Shown piece by piece: positions 1 through 28,554 of a DNA stretch of 64,000 nucleotides. Both the position numbers and the translations under genes were made by a program. This DNA is from Cristatella mucedo (taxonomy: Eukaryota; Bryozoa; Phylactolaemata; Cristatellidae). The notes under the pieces are model-generated. The model was not told the origin of the DNA and did not search any database. It saw nothing but the letters and a program-made list of their open reading frames with translations. Where the stretch lies: contig WPIO01000018.1 of the NCBI GenBank assembly GCA_009760855.2, positions 470,001-534,000 of the forward strand, read 5' to 3'. The first letter of the stretch is position 1. Every line of letters begins with the position of its first letter.

Positions 1-568
1 AATCAAGGGAGCAGGAGTGGTAGGCTCCTAGCAACTTGCCACCAGGCAGCCACAGTCAGCAGTCTCGTGGCTAACCAAAATCATTCCAAATGACGGCAGT
101 CACAGCAGAGACTGAACGGTGTGCTGCTTTGGGGCTGAGCTACCTGCTCGCTATACCAATCGCATTAACCGAGCTGAAAATGTCAACTAAAAACCTAGGA
201 GCAGTCCAGTCATTGCAAGGCAAATGCCGAGTCATCACTGGGGAGCCCGGAATATGGCAGCCTGCTCAAACGGTTGGGTGCCTCTGATAATTGCTGTGAA
301 GTGGGGCAGCAGTTAGTCACAGCATCAATTAACATCTGCCTATCTGGAATGAGATGTGCTGCGAAAGCGGCTCGGACCAGAGTGCTTATGAGCGATGGCA
401 GCACACTCTGGATGAAATCAGGCTACAGGGCTTCAAGCAACGTATGAGCAGTCAGGCAATACCCATTAAATTAACCTACTCGATGGAATATTAGCCCACC
501 TGGAGTACCTCCGTGTGAGGAGCTGACGGTCCACATGGCAATACGGCAAAGGTCAGCACATTGGAATG

Positions 569-574
569 TTTATT
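569..574 (-). promoter_or_regulatory. candidate poly(A) signal of the channel gene
   Basis: AATAAA on the minus strand, about 470 nt after the stop codon. It was chosen only by position, so it is a weak call. Confidence 0.3.
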
Positions 575-1042
575 GCATATAGTTAATTTTCAATTATGCT
601 CTCCCTAAACCAAGCTGCCTCGGCAAGCAATCTGTCAGCAACTATTGAGAATATAAAGCAAGATAACTAGCTGAAAAACACCAGCAATATAAGATGGTAG
701 CAGCCACATAATTACAGGCTCCCTCTCTTGGCTCTAACTACGGCAGTCCCTCTACCCCGAAGGGTTGTGTAACGGGTCAACCAAGGACCGAAGCAGAAGA
801 CATGTGGCTAGCCGTGCAGAGGAAGCCATGGCAATAGGTATACAGATGTGGTATACAGATAGCAGCTGTCGTCGCCATGGCAATAGCACAAATCGATCGG
901 ACGACATCAAATACACCGACCGTGCATGGCATCCAAATCCGAATCTGCAGTGACTACGCTGCTGTGAGATGCCATGTTCACAGCATCGACTTGAAAGAAG
1001 GCCGCACGGGGTACCTTTACACAAGCACTGGCACTACAGTTG

Positions 1043-15307
<14,265 letters not shown>

Positions 15308-15590
15308 CTGCAAGATGTATGCCAATCAACCAAAATTGAACTGAAGGCAACGATGAAATGTATTCGAACCGTGCAAATGATTCACTGGAGCCGATAGACG
15401 ATGGAGGGTAGCTTGCTGGTAGTATTGAAGCAGCAGAGGCAACGCATGCATGCTTTCACTTCAAGTCTCAGCATGTTAAGAATTCACCACACCCGAATGA
15501 GCTGACTGCACGAAGCCGAAATGACACTATTACAGCCAGCATCAATCTCCACGGTGCTTTGCAGGAGATTTCGAGGTTCTAATCCCACTT
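15308..15590. other. region upstream of exon 2 (expected intron 1)
   Basis: I looked for a signal-peptide exon ending in phase 1 on the minus strand. Short open frames beginning MLAVIVSFRL and MLRLEVKACM exist, but neither has a donor in the required phase. Confidence 0.3.
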
Positions 15591-15593
15591 TAA

Positions 15594-16992
15594 TTCGAAT
15601 AATAATACATTTGATAAAGCACCCTCAGAGAACTCAATCTCTTTTTAGGCACTTTCCATTTGCTGCAAAGGATGCGTGATCAAGTGGTTAGTGGTAGCAT
15701 GCTTAATAAACAGCATTAATAACCTGGTTAGGGGTGACATGCACAGGGTCAGCATGCAAATATGATTAGTCGCAGCATGCAACAGTGCCAGCACTCACAA
15801 GCACAAAAAGCACAAATCAGAGGGACCTGCCAAATGCCGTCATAAATAGATGCCTTTTTAACTTATTTTTAAATGTGACCGAGTCAGGAAACGTCGCGAC
15901 GCAGGTCGGGAGTGAGTTCTAGGCTTTAGGAGCACACAAACTCAAGGTACGGTCTCCAAAGGATTTGAGGTTTGTACGAGGTATTAATAAAATGTTAGAT
16001 TCCGAAAAGCTGGTCGTACGAACTTGGCCTGGTAGGGGAGTAGACCTGATGGGTAGGCTGGAGCCAAAGAATGAAGGGATCTAAAAGTGAGCTATAAAAC
16101 CTTGAAGTCGAGGTGTTGCTTCACTGGTAGCCAGTGCAGGTCGGCAAGAAGTGGTGTTATGTGGCAACTGCAACACTCACGACAGACAAGCCGAGCTGCA
16201 GAGTTTTGCACCGGTTGTTAGTGCGTGATTGCACGTGCCGGTAGGCCAGCAAGCAGTGAGTTAAGAAACCAAAACGGGATGTCACACATGCATGGACCAA
16301 CTTAGATGTGGTATCCTTATCTAAACAAGCCCGAATTTTAGCAATGTTATGTAGCTGAAAGTAGGCAGACTTGATTGTGGAGCTGATGTGGTCGTCGAAT
16401 GAAAGGTCACTTTGGCACACGACACCTATATTTCATGCAGATTCAACAGGAGTTATGCTGGCAGCGCCGATTTTTAGCATTAGGTTTTTCAATTTCTGAA
16501 TCATAACTTGGCTTGCCCATAACTAGTAGGTTAGTTGCATCATCATTCAATTTAAGAAAACTTGCTGCCATCCATGTGCGAATGTCAGCAATACATGCAG
16601 CAAGGGAGTTGAGAGAATTCGACATGCTCGAGAGCTGGGAGGGATCAAAGCAAATGTACAACTGAGTGTCATCTGCATAGAAGTGAAAGCCTAGATTATG
16701 CTTGGCAATCACATCGGCAAGAGGGAGAGTACAGAAGTGAAAGCCTAGATTATGCTTGGCAATCACATCGGCAAGAGGGAGAGTATAAATTGTGAAAAGA
16801 AACGGGACCTAGCACGGAGCCCTGAGGTACCCCATATTTCAGAGGTACTTCTGATGATATTTGTCCGTTCACATCAATACTCTGGAGTCTCCCCCTGAGA
16901 TAGGATCTGAACCATTGCAGAGCAGTGCGAGTGATGTTCAGACGAGATGAGATACAGATCACCGAATCAGATACGACTTGTATACCAACCAA
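15594..16992 (-). mobile_element. LINE A copy, 5' truncated, with internal duplication
   Basis: On the minus strand it reads from RT domain (LQWFRSYLRGRLQSIDVNG; GVPQGSVLGPV; FHFYADDTQLY) through the C-terminus to the hairpin tail and an ATT-type end near 15600. Frameshifts are present, and a 54-bp tandem duplication lies at 16679-16786. Confidence 0.9.
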
Positions 16993-17189
16993 TTGAGCTT
17001 TGGCACATCAAGATACTTGTTCAAAGCTTTTTAAGGTACTTTCTTGTGACTTTTAGACACATTCATATACAGTGTAGTTTTGTGCCTTGTAAATTCCGTA
17101 ACTCAGCCTATACTTATCCAATCAACGAGAAATTTGAAATGTAATCTCCGCGCCGCTTGCCCGTCATGAGTGCCCAAACTGTTTGTCAC

Positions 17190-17285
17190 AAATGCATGTA
17201 CAAATTTGGATGTCGTATCCCTGTCTAAACAATCCCGATTTTAGCAATGCTATGTAGCTGAAAGTAGGTAGATGACTGTGAAGAT
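17190..17285 (-). mobile_element. LINE A fragment
   Basis: The sequence atccctgtctaaacaatccc...gcaatgctatgtagctgaaa matches the middle of LINE A on the minus strand. Confidence 0.6.
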
Positions 17286-17394
17286 CACTTTTACAATCGT
17301 GTTCAATTCGTGTCATGTAGTGGTCACGCATCACCCTACAGACCATTGACTAATGAAGCTCCAAAAGGGTCCTTCAACGGTTCAACGCTGTTCT

Positions 17395-18325
17395 TCATTT
17401 ATACCAAGCCTCTCGGAAACACGATTCAGATCTATCGGTAGCTGGCTAGAAATCTAAACAGCTCTCGGGTTCCTTCTAGGCTGGATTAGTGATATTCCGT
17501 TTTGACTGGGGTGCTGAAAAAAGTTACTAGGCCACCACAGCTGGTGATGGCTGCAAGACTAGCTAACAAATCTCAGACGTTCAGCCACGAGTCTCCATTA
17601 CTGAAGGAACTGCAATGGCTCCTGGTTGATCAATGGATAACAGAGTAAAACTTATAGGCTGAGCAACAAGGCCGTCACGGCCTGGCTCCTTCATAATAAT
17701 AATATTGCACTTGATAAAGCGCCCTCAGAGAACTTAATCTCTTTCTAGGCGCTTTACATTTGCTGCAAAGTGATACGCAACAGAATAGTAAGTAAAATCA
17801 TGCTTGAAAAACAAACAAAATGAATAACATGGTTAGGGGTTACATGCACTGGGTCAGCATACAATTTCATGCCATTACATACTCAACTGCCAAACCAGGT
17901 TCAGTCACTTCACGCCCTCACGTCCTCTATCCACCATATAGTTGCCATTCCATTCCTCTGCTTAAACATCACTGGTTGAGAAAGCTTTCGCACTGCTAGC
18001 CTCTCACTGTGGAACTCATTTGTGCAATTCTTACCAAGTTAGGTATACTCTCCAGCTGCCGACTGAGGCACATCCTTCCAGCTGTGCCGAGCTGCTACTT
18101 CCAGGCTACTCACTTCTTCGACTGCCCCCTTGACTCGGCTAGGCTTCTTCATTTCTCTTTGCTGCCAGAGATCAAGTCTGTTGGCTACCGTATGCGCGCC
18201 GAAAGCAATATTTTGACGGCTTTGACTTCGCTGTTGAAAACTCCCCTGCCTAACACACACTTCGTCCTTATGGCTTTGCGAACTTACAGACGGAGATATA
18301 TTATTACATTACATTTCATCACTCG
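17395..18325 (+). mobile_element. LINE B copy interrupted by LINE A tail
   Basis: A degenerate RT C-terminus at 17455-17690 and 17880-18080 is followed by the LINE B 3' UTR, ending ttacattacattt at about 18315. The middle is split by an antisense LINE A tail. Confidence 0.75.
17693..17872 (-). mobile_element. LINE A 3' tail inserted in LINE B
   Basis: The tail (aataataatattgcacttga, taaagcgccctcagagaact) is followed by the 3' UTR up to gggtcagcatacaa. LINE B resumes straight after, so LINE A inserted later. Confidence 0.85.
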
Positions 18326-18329
18326 TGCA

Positions 18330-20090
18330 TTGCAAGCACTGCACAAAAGTTCCCAAATGCCTGTAACTGTGTCTCAGAGTACCATTCGGCTGCACTAGCT
18401 TTTACTGTACAGAAGTGGATTAGCTGCTTCGGACTAGCTGCAACTCAACTGAACAGGGGGATTAAACTAAGAAGCAGAAAGAGTCGAGCGAATGTCTTCT
18501 CTGCCTTCTTTTCTTGCTCCATCGACCACTTTGTTATTAGCTGCACAGAGATAAAACAATAAAATATTTGCTTTAGCGCAGTGCAGTCGTTGCCAATTCA
18601 ACGAAAGGTTTTGGAGGCTGCTAGAAATGTAAGGGTGAAGACTGCTGGGAGATTAGAGATCCTACAATAACCCGATGCCAGTAGTTTATCAAGTTTGCAC
18701 CGAACTATACAGAGAAGATTCACTACTCAGTGGCGGAGAAAAGCCAAAGTCATCTGCTAGAGGTCAGTGGTTGGTTTGGCTGTTAAAAAAAAGACACCGA
18801 GGAACAATTGCTGTACAATAGTAGGTACGACACAGTTATAAACAAATTAACTCTTTGGTCTGCTATTAACTTGCCGAAAACCACATGACATATTGAAACA
18901 TGTGTATTCTAAAGAGGTTATATCATGCCAGTGCTCCGAATATTAGTAGTTTTTTTAATTTTAATCATAGAGAGACAGATGCATTCAAGTACAAAAGCTT
19001 TTGGACTGCTTAGATTCGCTTGATTGGCAGCTTTTCCCTAAGCCCCTGACTGGACTAGCGTCAGGATGAAGGTTCCCTAAGCTAAGTATTGAATTCCTAC
19101 GTAAGAATCGCCCAAATAATAGGGCAGGTTCTGGACATGACAAATGTATCAAAATCTATTTGACTTCTTAAAAATTGGCGCTTTTGCCTAGAACAGAATA
19201 CGGAGAAACTACCTCTTTGACAGCGCATGCCGGAGCCGTTAAGGCCGTGCACGAGCCAGGCCTATAAAGCCAGCCCATCAAGCATGATCTATTTTGCCGG
19301 AAAAAACCAGCAAAATAGATCAAGCCGAAGGTAGCCGAGTTTCCATGCTCTGCGAGGGGTAACATTGTGGCACTGTAAGAGACTGGGCAATCACAGTCGC
19401 TAAGTCAAATGACTACTACTCCAACAAGACCGAAGACTACCGTTTCCTTATACATGAGGAAGGTATTGAAAACTGAATGTGATTCATAGTTGGGCTGGCC
19501 TCATGCTAACACTCAAGATGGACAATGCCATCCTCAGGCTTGTGGCAAAGGACTGTACCTTGGAATCTGCTACGCTCACACAACATATCAACTAGAATTA
19601 AGACACCGTTTTTCACACTATGCATTGGAGCCACAGAAGTGGAAGCTGCAGAGGAGCTGCAGAGCAGCACGTCAGTGTGGATGTGGCCGAAGCAAATAGC
19701 AAGTACATTTAAGCTAATCCTAAACCCTGGTTGGTAGACCTTGAGAATAATACAGAATGGAATCGTCTCAGATCACAAAGATGTAGCCCGTGCCACCCTA
19801 GTTCAAGAAATAGTTTATACTTGAACTGTCCAAAGTAGCGTTTGCAGCCGCTGCAAAACTCATTCAGCCCCTTCACATTCACCGAATTCGAAAGGTACAT
19901 TACAAGTATAGAACAGTGTTAGATTCAGGCTGTGACTGATGCTCATGAACGGTCCCAATGAATTAGCTTATTCAGATTGACTAAGATGTGGCCACTATTT
20001 AGGAGTCGATACTTAACTGAGAATCGGCTCTTCACACATTGATCGAAAGTGACAAAGAACCAGCAGAGATGCTAGCCTACAGGGCGACAC
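18330..20090. other. intergenic DNA, no feature recognised
   Basis: Short open frames only. There is no splice-supported coding similarity, and 19280-19320 holds a small inverted repeat (tctattttgccgg / ccagcaaaataga). Confidence 0.4.
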
Positions 20091-20094
20091 TGCA

Positions 20095-20240
20095 CTCGGC
20101 TGGATTCGTCCAACAGTTAAGGTGCTCTCGCCCCGACCAAGGTCTGGCTGAGGTCGTGGGCTCGAGCCCTGAGGCATGTGTGAAGTGCTTGAATAGAGAT
20201 GAAGTTCTCTTGGGGTGCTATACAAATGAATTATATTTTT
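20095..20240 (+). mobile_element. SINE1 copy
   Basis: Head tccaacagttaaggtgct, B box gggctcgagccc, tail aagtgcttgaatagagatgaa...ggggtgctatacaaatg. Confidence 0.8.
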
Positions 20241-20284
20241 ATTTGTTATGCATGAGTGCACTGAACCTTCAAATCATTCAAACA

Positions 20285-20380
20285 ATGTGTTCCTTTGCAG
20301 CAAATGTAGTGCCTTGAAAGAGATTGAGTTCTCTGAGGGTGCTATATGAAGCGTATTATTATTATTATTATTATTATTAC
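20285..20380 (+). mobile_element. LINE A tail remnant
   Basis: gcagcaaatgtagtgccttg...gagggtgctatatgaa, followed by (att)n. Confidence 0.7.
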
Positions 20381-20430
20381 CTACCCAAGTTTCGAGTTAC
20401 ACTACCGGACTGTGACCATTGTTGAAGCTT

Positions 20431-20680
20431 GGGCAAGGCAGCAGCTGAGAGCTGCAGCAGCAGCTGAGAGCTGCAGCATCAGCTGAAAGCTGAAGCAGCT
20501 GAGAGCAGCAGCAGCTGAGAGATGCTGTAGCTAAATGATGCAGCAGCCGAGAGCTGCTGCAGCTGACAGCTGTGAGAGATGTAGCAGCTGAGAGATGTAG
20601 CAGCTGAGAGATGCTGCAGGTGAGAGATGCAGCAGCAGCTGAGAGCAGAAGCAGCTGCTGTGTGAGATGCAGCAGCAGCT
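20431..20680. repeat. imperfect tandem repeat (AGCAGCTGAGAGATGC-type)
   Basis: About 15 loosely repeated 12-18 bp units built from agctgagag and ctgcag. They are rich in PvuII/PstI-like palindromes (cagctg, ctgcag). Confidence 0.85.
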
Positions 20681-21099
20681 CAAGGCCTCGGGGCAGGCAA
20701 AGATGGATGCCATTGGAAGAAGGAAAACAGGCGAACTTGCTCAGCTGTTGAATAACTAACTACCAACGCCTTAAGGAAAACATAATGGGCTGTTGGGTTA
20801 TTAATAATTTTAAGAGGCAGCTGGGTAATCGTCATTTCGAATAGTACAAGTTGCACAAGAGCACCTAAAGCAATTAAAGACCCGTGTAGATAGTCAAAGA
20901 AAAAAAGCAGCAGAAACAGTAGAGGCCTGAACACAGATATCTTTTCTAAACACACACAAAGACAAAAGTTCCAAAGCTAAAAATCGAGTTCGAGAACCTG
21001 CAGGCAATTTCAAAGACTGGTCTCGAGCCGCCCTGTGTGCTCCGCTCCCTCCAGTGCTGCTGCTGCTGCTGCTGCGAATCATTCCCAAGTTAGTGGTCA

Positions 21100-23480
21100 T
21101 CCAGCTAGCTACAGCCCCGGTAGCCAATCTTCAAATTTGCACTCGGAACCCTAATTCGACGTGCAGTAAACCCATAATAGTACATGACGTGATTATAGAT
21201 GACAATCTCGACCTGTTTGCTTTGACAGAGACCATGCTGTAATCGACTAACCAGCAGACCATAAGCGATGTCATACCAATAGGCTTCTCTTTCTTCTTTA
21301 CCCCTAGATCAATCAAAGCAGGTGGCTGAGTCGCCATCCTCACATGCTCCTCCCGCAATTTCAAACCGCTTGAAGTCCCCTCGAAGCAGTCTTTCCAATC
21401 TCTTGCCTTGAGTGCTTCTGGCAGCACGTAGCCAATAGTGGTAGTAATCTATCACTCTCCCAGGTACCAAGCCATCCTTTATTTTATAAAAATTCTGATC
21501 ACATTTCCATTCAGTGGGCAAGAAATCGATATTCCTCGTTATGGGTGACCAACATTTATTTGTACCAATAATCTGCCGGCTTAAGCACTACATTTTGTGC
21601 ACTGACAGACTTGTTTTCGCTTGTGGCTCATGAGCAAGACCTCACTCACAAAAAGGGTCATACAATCGATTCTATATTCTCCCACAACTGTATGTTATCC
21701 TCCCCTCTTATTACCGAATGCTGCACATCTGAGACAACACGGCATCTCACTCGGTCGGTCTGCGGTGTGTGCCTCCCCTACATCCCTACAGTCATTGTGA
21801 ATCGTAAAACTTTAGACCCTTAAAATCACTGCTGTTCACAGGAAAGTATTCCTATGCAGTTGATAGTCAATCGCCCTTCCGAACTGTCGTCATCGGTCGA
21901 ATGCCACAACACGATACTAATTGCCGTGCTCGACGAGTTTTGCACCTCTGACTAAGCATATTGTGCGCCCTCACCCAGATAACCTATGGTTTGCCGCCGA
22001 TTATAAACTAGCCAAGTCCACTAAGCAAAATCCTGAGAAAGCACAAAAAAGTTAGGGACTGACTGCCCATCGACAGGCATAAGAGGACAACTTTAGATCA
22101 TATCAGTCTATCCTAGCAAAGGCCAAGTCTAGCTTCTATAAAAAGTATTGTTGAATCACAGATGCCCAATAAAAAAAATGCTAATGTCTATGATCAACCG
22201 TCTCCATAACAGCTTCCAGGCTACCTCTTTATGTAGCTACCCTTGTGGTGATCTAGCTGATCGCATCTCGAGCTTCTTTGTCAGCAACATAGGCAGAATA
22301 AGATGGCCCGTCCCTAAGGAAGCTGATTCCCACTGGACTCCGGTCCCTCAGTAAAAAACGCCATACGACTCCTCTCCGTTAATTCCGTGCAGAGCCTTAG
22401 TTTGTATTTAAGGTGACCACGAGTGATCTAATCCTGAAATTCATCTCCCGGTCAAAAAAGACAGCCCTCCAGACCAAACGATTATTAGAGGAACCATAAG
22501 GTATGGGTGTACTTGTGGGCTCTACGCTTGGCCTGCTGCTTTTAACAATTTATACTCTCCCTCTTGCTGATGCGATCGCCAAGCACAAACATTGGCTTCT
22601 CCTTCTATGCAGGTTACTCGGAAACTGGAATGCTTACTGCTCCAACCGGCTCTGCCAGCATATCGCCTGTGGCATCTGCACAAAACATAGGTGCCCTGTT
22701 CCAAAGTGGCCTTTCCCTAAACAACCACAGCAGCTCCTCAGTCAAGTTCAAGGCCTGCATTCAGCCATGTACCATCGTTCAGGTTCGAGCCTGCACAGAC
22801 ATAGATATATCACGTCCACATTGGTCCACGAATTTAAGCCTATAGTCTATAGTTATAGCTCACCGTTCATAGTCTATAGCTCAATGCTTACCAGTCTGAT
22901 TTAACAGCCTTGTTTATATATCATCAGATGAGCCGTCCGGGCTATCACCAACGCTTGCAGTGGTCAATAGAGAATCGTCCACTGAATGACTCGAACCCAC
23001 GTGACCCGGGTCGTGAAGATCAAGCACACCTTACCCCTGGACAAGACTGCCGGCTCGTTCAATCGTGCACTATCAGGTGGTTACAAAAACTCTGCAGCTA
23101 GGTTGGCCTACCGTGAGCTTCTCCATTGCCACATCACACCACTTCTTACCAACCGGCCCTGGCTCCCAATCAAGCAGGGCATCGATTTCAAGGTTCTGTC
23201 ACTCGTATTAGGTCCCCTCATGTGCTGGCTCCATCCTACCAATAAGAACTACTCCTGCTTTCTTGACTCAATCCGTTTAGTTATTCATCGAAACAAACCT
23301 CAAATCCTGTGGAGACCGAGCATTTAGTTCGTATGCTCCCAAAGCCTGGAACTCTCTCCCGACTTGCATCAGAACATCCCCTGACTTGACCACATTTAAA
23401 AAGAAATTAAGAAACACCTATTTAGGACAGCATTTAGTGGGTCCCGTGATATGGAAACCCTCACAAAGATTGGTAATGTA
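21100..23480 (+). mobile_element. LINE A copy with endonuclease and RT remnants
   Basis: This is the only copy extending into the endonuclease. The remnants are IIVHDVIIDDNLDLFALTET near 21180, GFSFFFTPRSIKAGG near 21285 and KKGHTIDSIFSHNCMLSSPL near 21650. Further downstream come an RT segment near 22500 (LLTIYTLPLADAIAKH) and a C-terminus near 23330 (SSYAPKAWNSLPTCIRTSP in frame fragments). It is heavily frameshifted and contains a SINE2 insertion. Confidence 0.8.
22905..23045 (-). mobile_element. SINE2 copy inside LINE A
   Basis: Shares ttaacagcc..gtttatata, ggctatcaccaacgcttgcagtgg and the antisense B box (tcgaacccac) with the copies at 29150 and 37617. The tRNA-like head is on the right, so it is in the minus orientation. 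Confidence 0.75.
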
Positions 23481-23489
23481 CACTCGGAT

Positions 23490-23699
23490 TCCCGAAGTCT
23501 ACTACAGCAGATGCCAGCATAAGGATTCTGCTTGGTCTGCGATGCTGTGCTGGCATCTACAGCTTACACAAATCTAAGCAACGTATGCATCTCTATCAGT
23601 GACTCCACAAAGCCTCGAAGACTAAGAGGGCGTTATGAAGGAAAGTTTTCTATAGCAGATGCCAGCATCAGGATCCTCCATCGTACGCGGTACTCTGTT

Positions 23700-23700
<1 letters not shown>
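23490..23700. repeat. duplicated short motif and LINE B tail fragment
   Basis: The motif gcagatgccagcat(a/c)aggat occurs twice (about 23508 and 23655). Between them an antisense LINE B tail (gtgactccacaaagcctcga) is recognisable. Confidence 0.45.
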
Positions 23701-25080
<1,380 letters not shown>

Positions 25081-25499
25081 CACTCCATCTGCAAGTCTCT
25101 TGGTTGTCCCTCTCACTTTTACTCTGCCACCTATCTCTTCCCTCTCTGATCTGAGTATCCCGCTATCACTGTTACGCTGACTCGAACTCTGTGTCGCCAT
25201 TTCTCTCTCAATCCATTCCCAGCCTTGTTAATCTCATTCTCCTTCTCACTCTTTGTTCTTGCTTCCCACTGTCACCAGCTCACTCATACTCTTTCACTCT
25301 CTTTAACCTCACTCTCTTTTTATTTCTCTCTATACATCTGCTCAGATTTCTACTCTATCTATCGCTGTCACTCTGCTTCAAGTCCCTCTACTCCTCTCTG
25401 TCGCTCGCATATTCGTATTCCCTTTTTCTATCACTTCCACTGTTTGCCTGGAGCCCTCTTTCTCTCCCCTCTCTATATGTCTCAGATGCTCTCCACTTT

Positions 25500-27930
25500 C
25501 TATGTAAATATAATTTCCTATGGTCATTCATTCCTATTTTTCTGACAGAATCGCCCTATTATCCCGTAAAAATTACAAGCACTCCAAAAATGCAACGCTG
25601 GGGCCTCGATTTGTGAGCCGCAGGTCATACCGAGGTAACTTGGCATACAACCAAACGTGCTGACACGTGCACTCACCTAAGTACGATACACTGATTAAAA
25701 ATTCAAATAAGATGAGCTGGAGAATCATTTTCTAGTGCGTTCCAATAGGCAAAAAGCTAGCTTGGTCTGGCGACCAGGTAGCCAAGGTAAAGCCGACTCC
25801 GGATATATGAATGTCAAGGTTGGTAGGTGACCCTCATAGTTTGCCCCAGGGTCAGAAGCTGGAAGGAAGCTTGGGAGCGTTACTACCCGACCGGTTTGTT
25901 CTGGCGTTCAAGTCGTTTCGTTAGATGGAAAACACTCGCAGTTTTGTATTCGTAGGAAAGACATCATTTGTTATAATTTTTTGACAAATGATCTGACTGC
26001 TATTCGCATATTGAGGAGCATTCTATAACCTTAGGCCGGACAATAACGAGCCGACAGCCAGTCTAACGTATAAGCGTCGTCTCGCAGCCAAAGCCAAGAT
26101 GGGCTAGGGTTTGCAGCCATTTTGGGCCCCAAAAGCCACGCTCGCCTGCCGCGTGCGCGACGGCTTAGCGCCAGCAAACGCTGTTGTCCCTATTGGTCAC
26201 AAACAGGGGGGCGGTCGTTCAGCTTGATCTGCTTTCGCGTGCGATCGGACAAGCTCCGACCATCCAGGCGTCACCGGCCTGAGTGGCTTTGTGAGAACGA
26301 ATGGCTTGAATGGCCCCTGCCAGCTTTGGCAGCTTGGCCTCTGTCTGGGCTAGCCACGCGGTCAACCCTCGCCCTTGACGGCCGCTGGGGAAGGGAAGCG
26401 TCTCAAGAAATTCTTACAAATGCCTAGCGAGAGCGGCAGTTTAACTGCAACCAGTGAGACGCGAGGTCACTGCAGCCCGCACCAGGCATTTAATGGCCTC
26501 TAGAGCGCACAGGCCTAGCTCCTGTTCGTAGTGCGTCCTGCGAGCCGCCACTTGTTATTCCGGCCCACCGTACACGCAAAGTGGGTCAGACACATTTAGG
26601 GCACACGGTCACTCCGGGAAGCAGAGGACGGTGGAGGATCGCTCGACTCGAGGGACTCTCTTCTCCGATCTGCTCTACTGCACATGCGTTTCGACGAATC
26701 TTCGATTATTCGATATCGCGTCTACGATGCCTTCGGCCGCTGCATCGGATCGGAACCGTTTGTGCTCGCTTTCGAATTTTCTTTGTGGGTTTCGCTATGC
26801 TTTGCAATCGCTTAAATTGCATTTATCGATTCCGCAATTCTCCTGGCGTTGGCCTGACAGCAGCCTGCTAGTGGCAGCATTAAGAGGCACTTGAGAGGAT
26901 CAACACGAAACTTAGGCCGGAAGTGGAAGCTGGTCACGAATATTGTGCACGTCGGACGCAGGGGAAATGGAGAAGAGCCGCTCCATTTTTTCTAGAAAAA
27001 AGATAGATCTGTTGATCATTTCTTTCGCAGATAGAGAGACTTTTAGCACGTCGTCAGCCAAGAATGGAGTCTGGCCTCAATTAAAATTGCTCGGTATTAG
27101 GTGTAGTAGCACTTGCACGATTGGCATACCGTGGCTTTTTTTAGCTCTCTCCCACTAGTGGTTGGCGATCGAATTGACAAAAAGTAAAGCACTCTGCTGG
27201 AATGAGATGGATAGAGTGAGTTTAAAGTGATCCTCCAATAATTATGCTCCGAATAAATATTAGATGTCTGCCCTTGCTTTTTACACCACTGAACACAGCA
27301 TGAGAACGCAAACCTCGCCGGGCAAGCTCTCCTCTTTATAAGAGCGATAGAGACTGCAGCCACGAGGTGTCACTCAGCCATACTGAGCACGGCAGGCTAG
27401 CGTGGCTGTACAGTTTAAGTCTTGGCAACCGACATCACCTATTGGCTTAGAATCTGAATTCAAGCTTGTGTATAGGCAGGGTCATTGCTTCAGAAAGTCC
27501 ATTCCAAAAGGTAGCAAAGCGGTGGGATTGAGAAACGGGTGGGCATTGAATATATTTGGTTATGCAATAATTGGAGACCAAATAAACTCAGTCATCATCT
27601 TTCGTTCAACTAGTTCACTTGGTCCCATTGACATAGGGTTAAAAAACCTTTGCCATGCAAAATACCGAAACAAAAGATGCCAAGGATGCCAAGGTGCGAA
27701 ATTGAAATGCCCCTCGATTGCAAACAAAGCGCTTTGTTTGACTTTCTGCTGAGTACTATTTATGAAAAAATGCATCAAATATTTCTTACGAGAAGCGCGA
27801 TATTCATTTAAGTAATGAGATTAAATTTCGATTTAAAACCTGGTCTGTGCACAATGCCTAAGACTGACTGCATTCGCATACTTGGAGCGATGGTCTGGCG
27901 ATTCGCTATTCATAGTGCTATCACTCTTGA
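25500..27930. other. intergenic DNA, partly GC-rich (26.05-26.7 kb)
   Basis: The 26.05-26.7 kb part is CpG-rich and might be an exon or promoter, but no domain was recognised. The 116-codon plus-strand frame at 27402-27752 is also unidentified. Confidence 0.35.
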
Positions 27931-27939
27931 TTTTTTAAA

Positions 27940-28076
27940 CATTATGTATATATATATATTATATATATATAATATACTATATATTATTATTAATATATTA
28001 TGAATTTATTATTAACTTATTATTATTATATATTATATATAACAATATATTGTATATTGTATGTATATCTACAGTG

Positions 28077-28141
<65 letters not shown>
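27940..28141. repeat. AT-rich tract ending in pure (TA)n
   Basis: Mixed tat/att repeats from 27940, then pure TA for about 62 bp (28079-28141). Confidence 0.95.
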
Positions 28142-28142
<1 letters not shown>

Positions 28143-28554
28143 CTGTTGTGAAAACACATATCCGATCGTTCAATGCTTTAAGCATACTTCCACCTAAAGT
28201 TGCATGCCGTACCAGCTACAACATAATGCAATTGTTTGAACTTGTGCTAATTCGTTGTTGCTAATAGCACAGCCTGCTGGATTTCAAGTGCTCGCTTCAT
28301 TACTGTCCGTCAACGATATCCTACCGCCTACGCAAGCTATTGTTGGAAGCTGCTTCGGATATCTACATGAGTTTTGCGTGTCCTTTCGTCGATATTTCTT
28401 TATCTCTAGCTAGTTGTCGTCAATCCAACAACTAGCGAATTGAGGTAGCGGCAAATGCGGTTCGAGCAAGTTGGTTTAAAGTTTAGGCGCTGTCTAAGCA
28501 GCTTGAAAAAGTCTCAACTACCTTGCTGGACGTATTGCCGACATCTGCACATTG

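Noticed and set aside
15440-15540. MLAVIVSFRLRAV and MLRLEVKACMRC as signal peptide of the channel
   Set aside because: Neither is followed by a GT donor in phase 1, which exon 2 requires.
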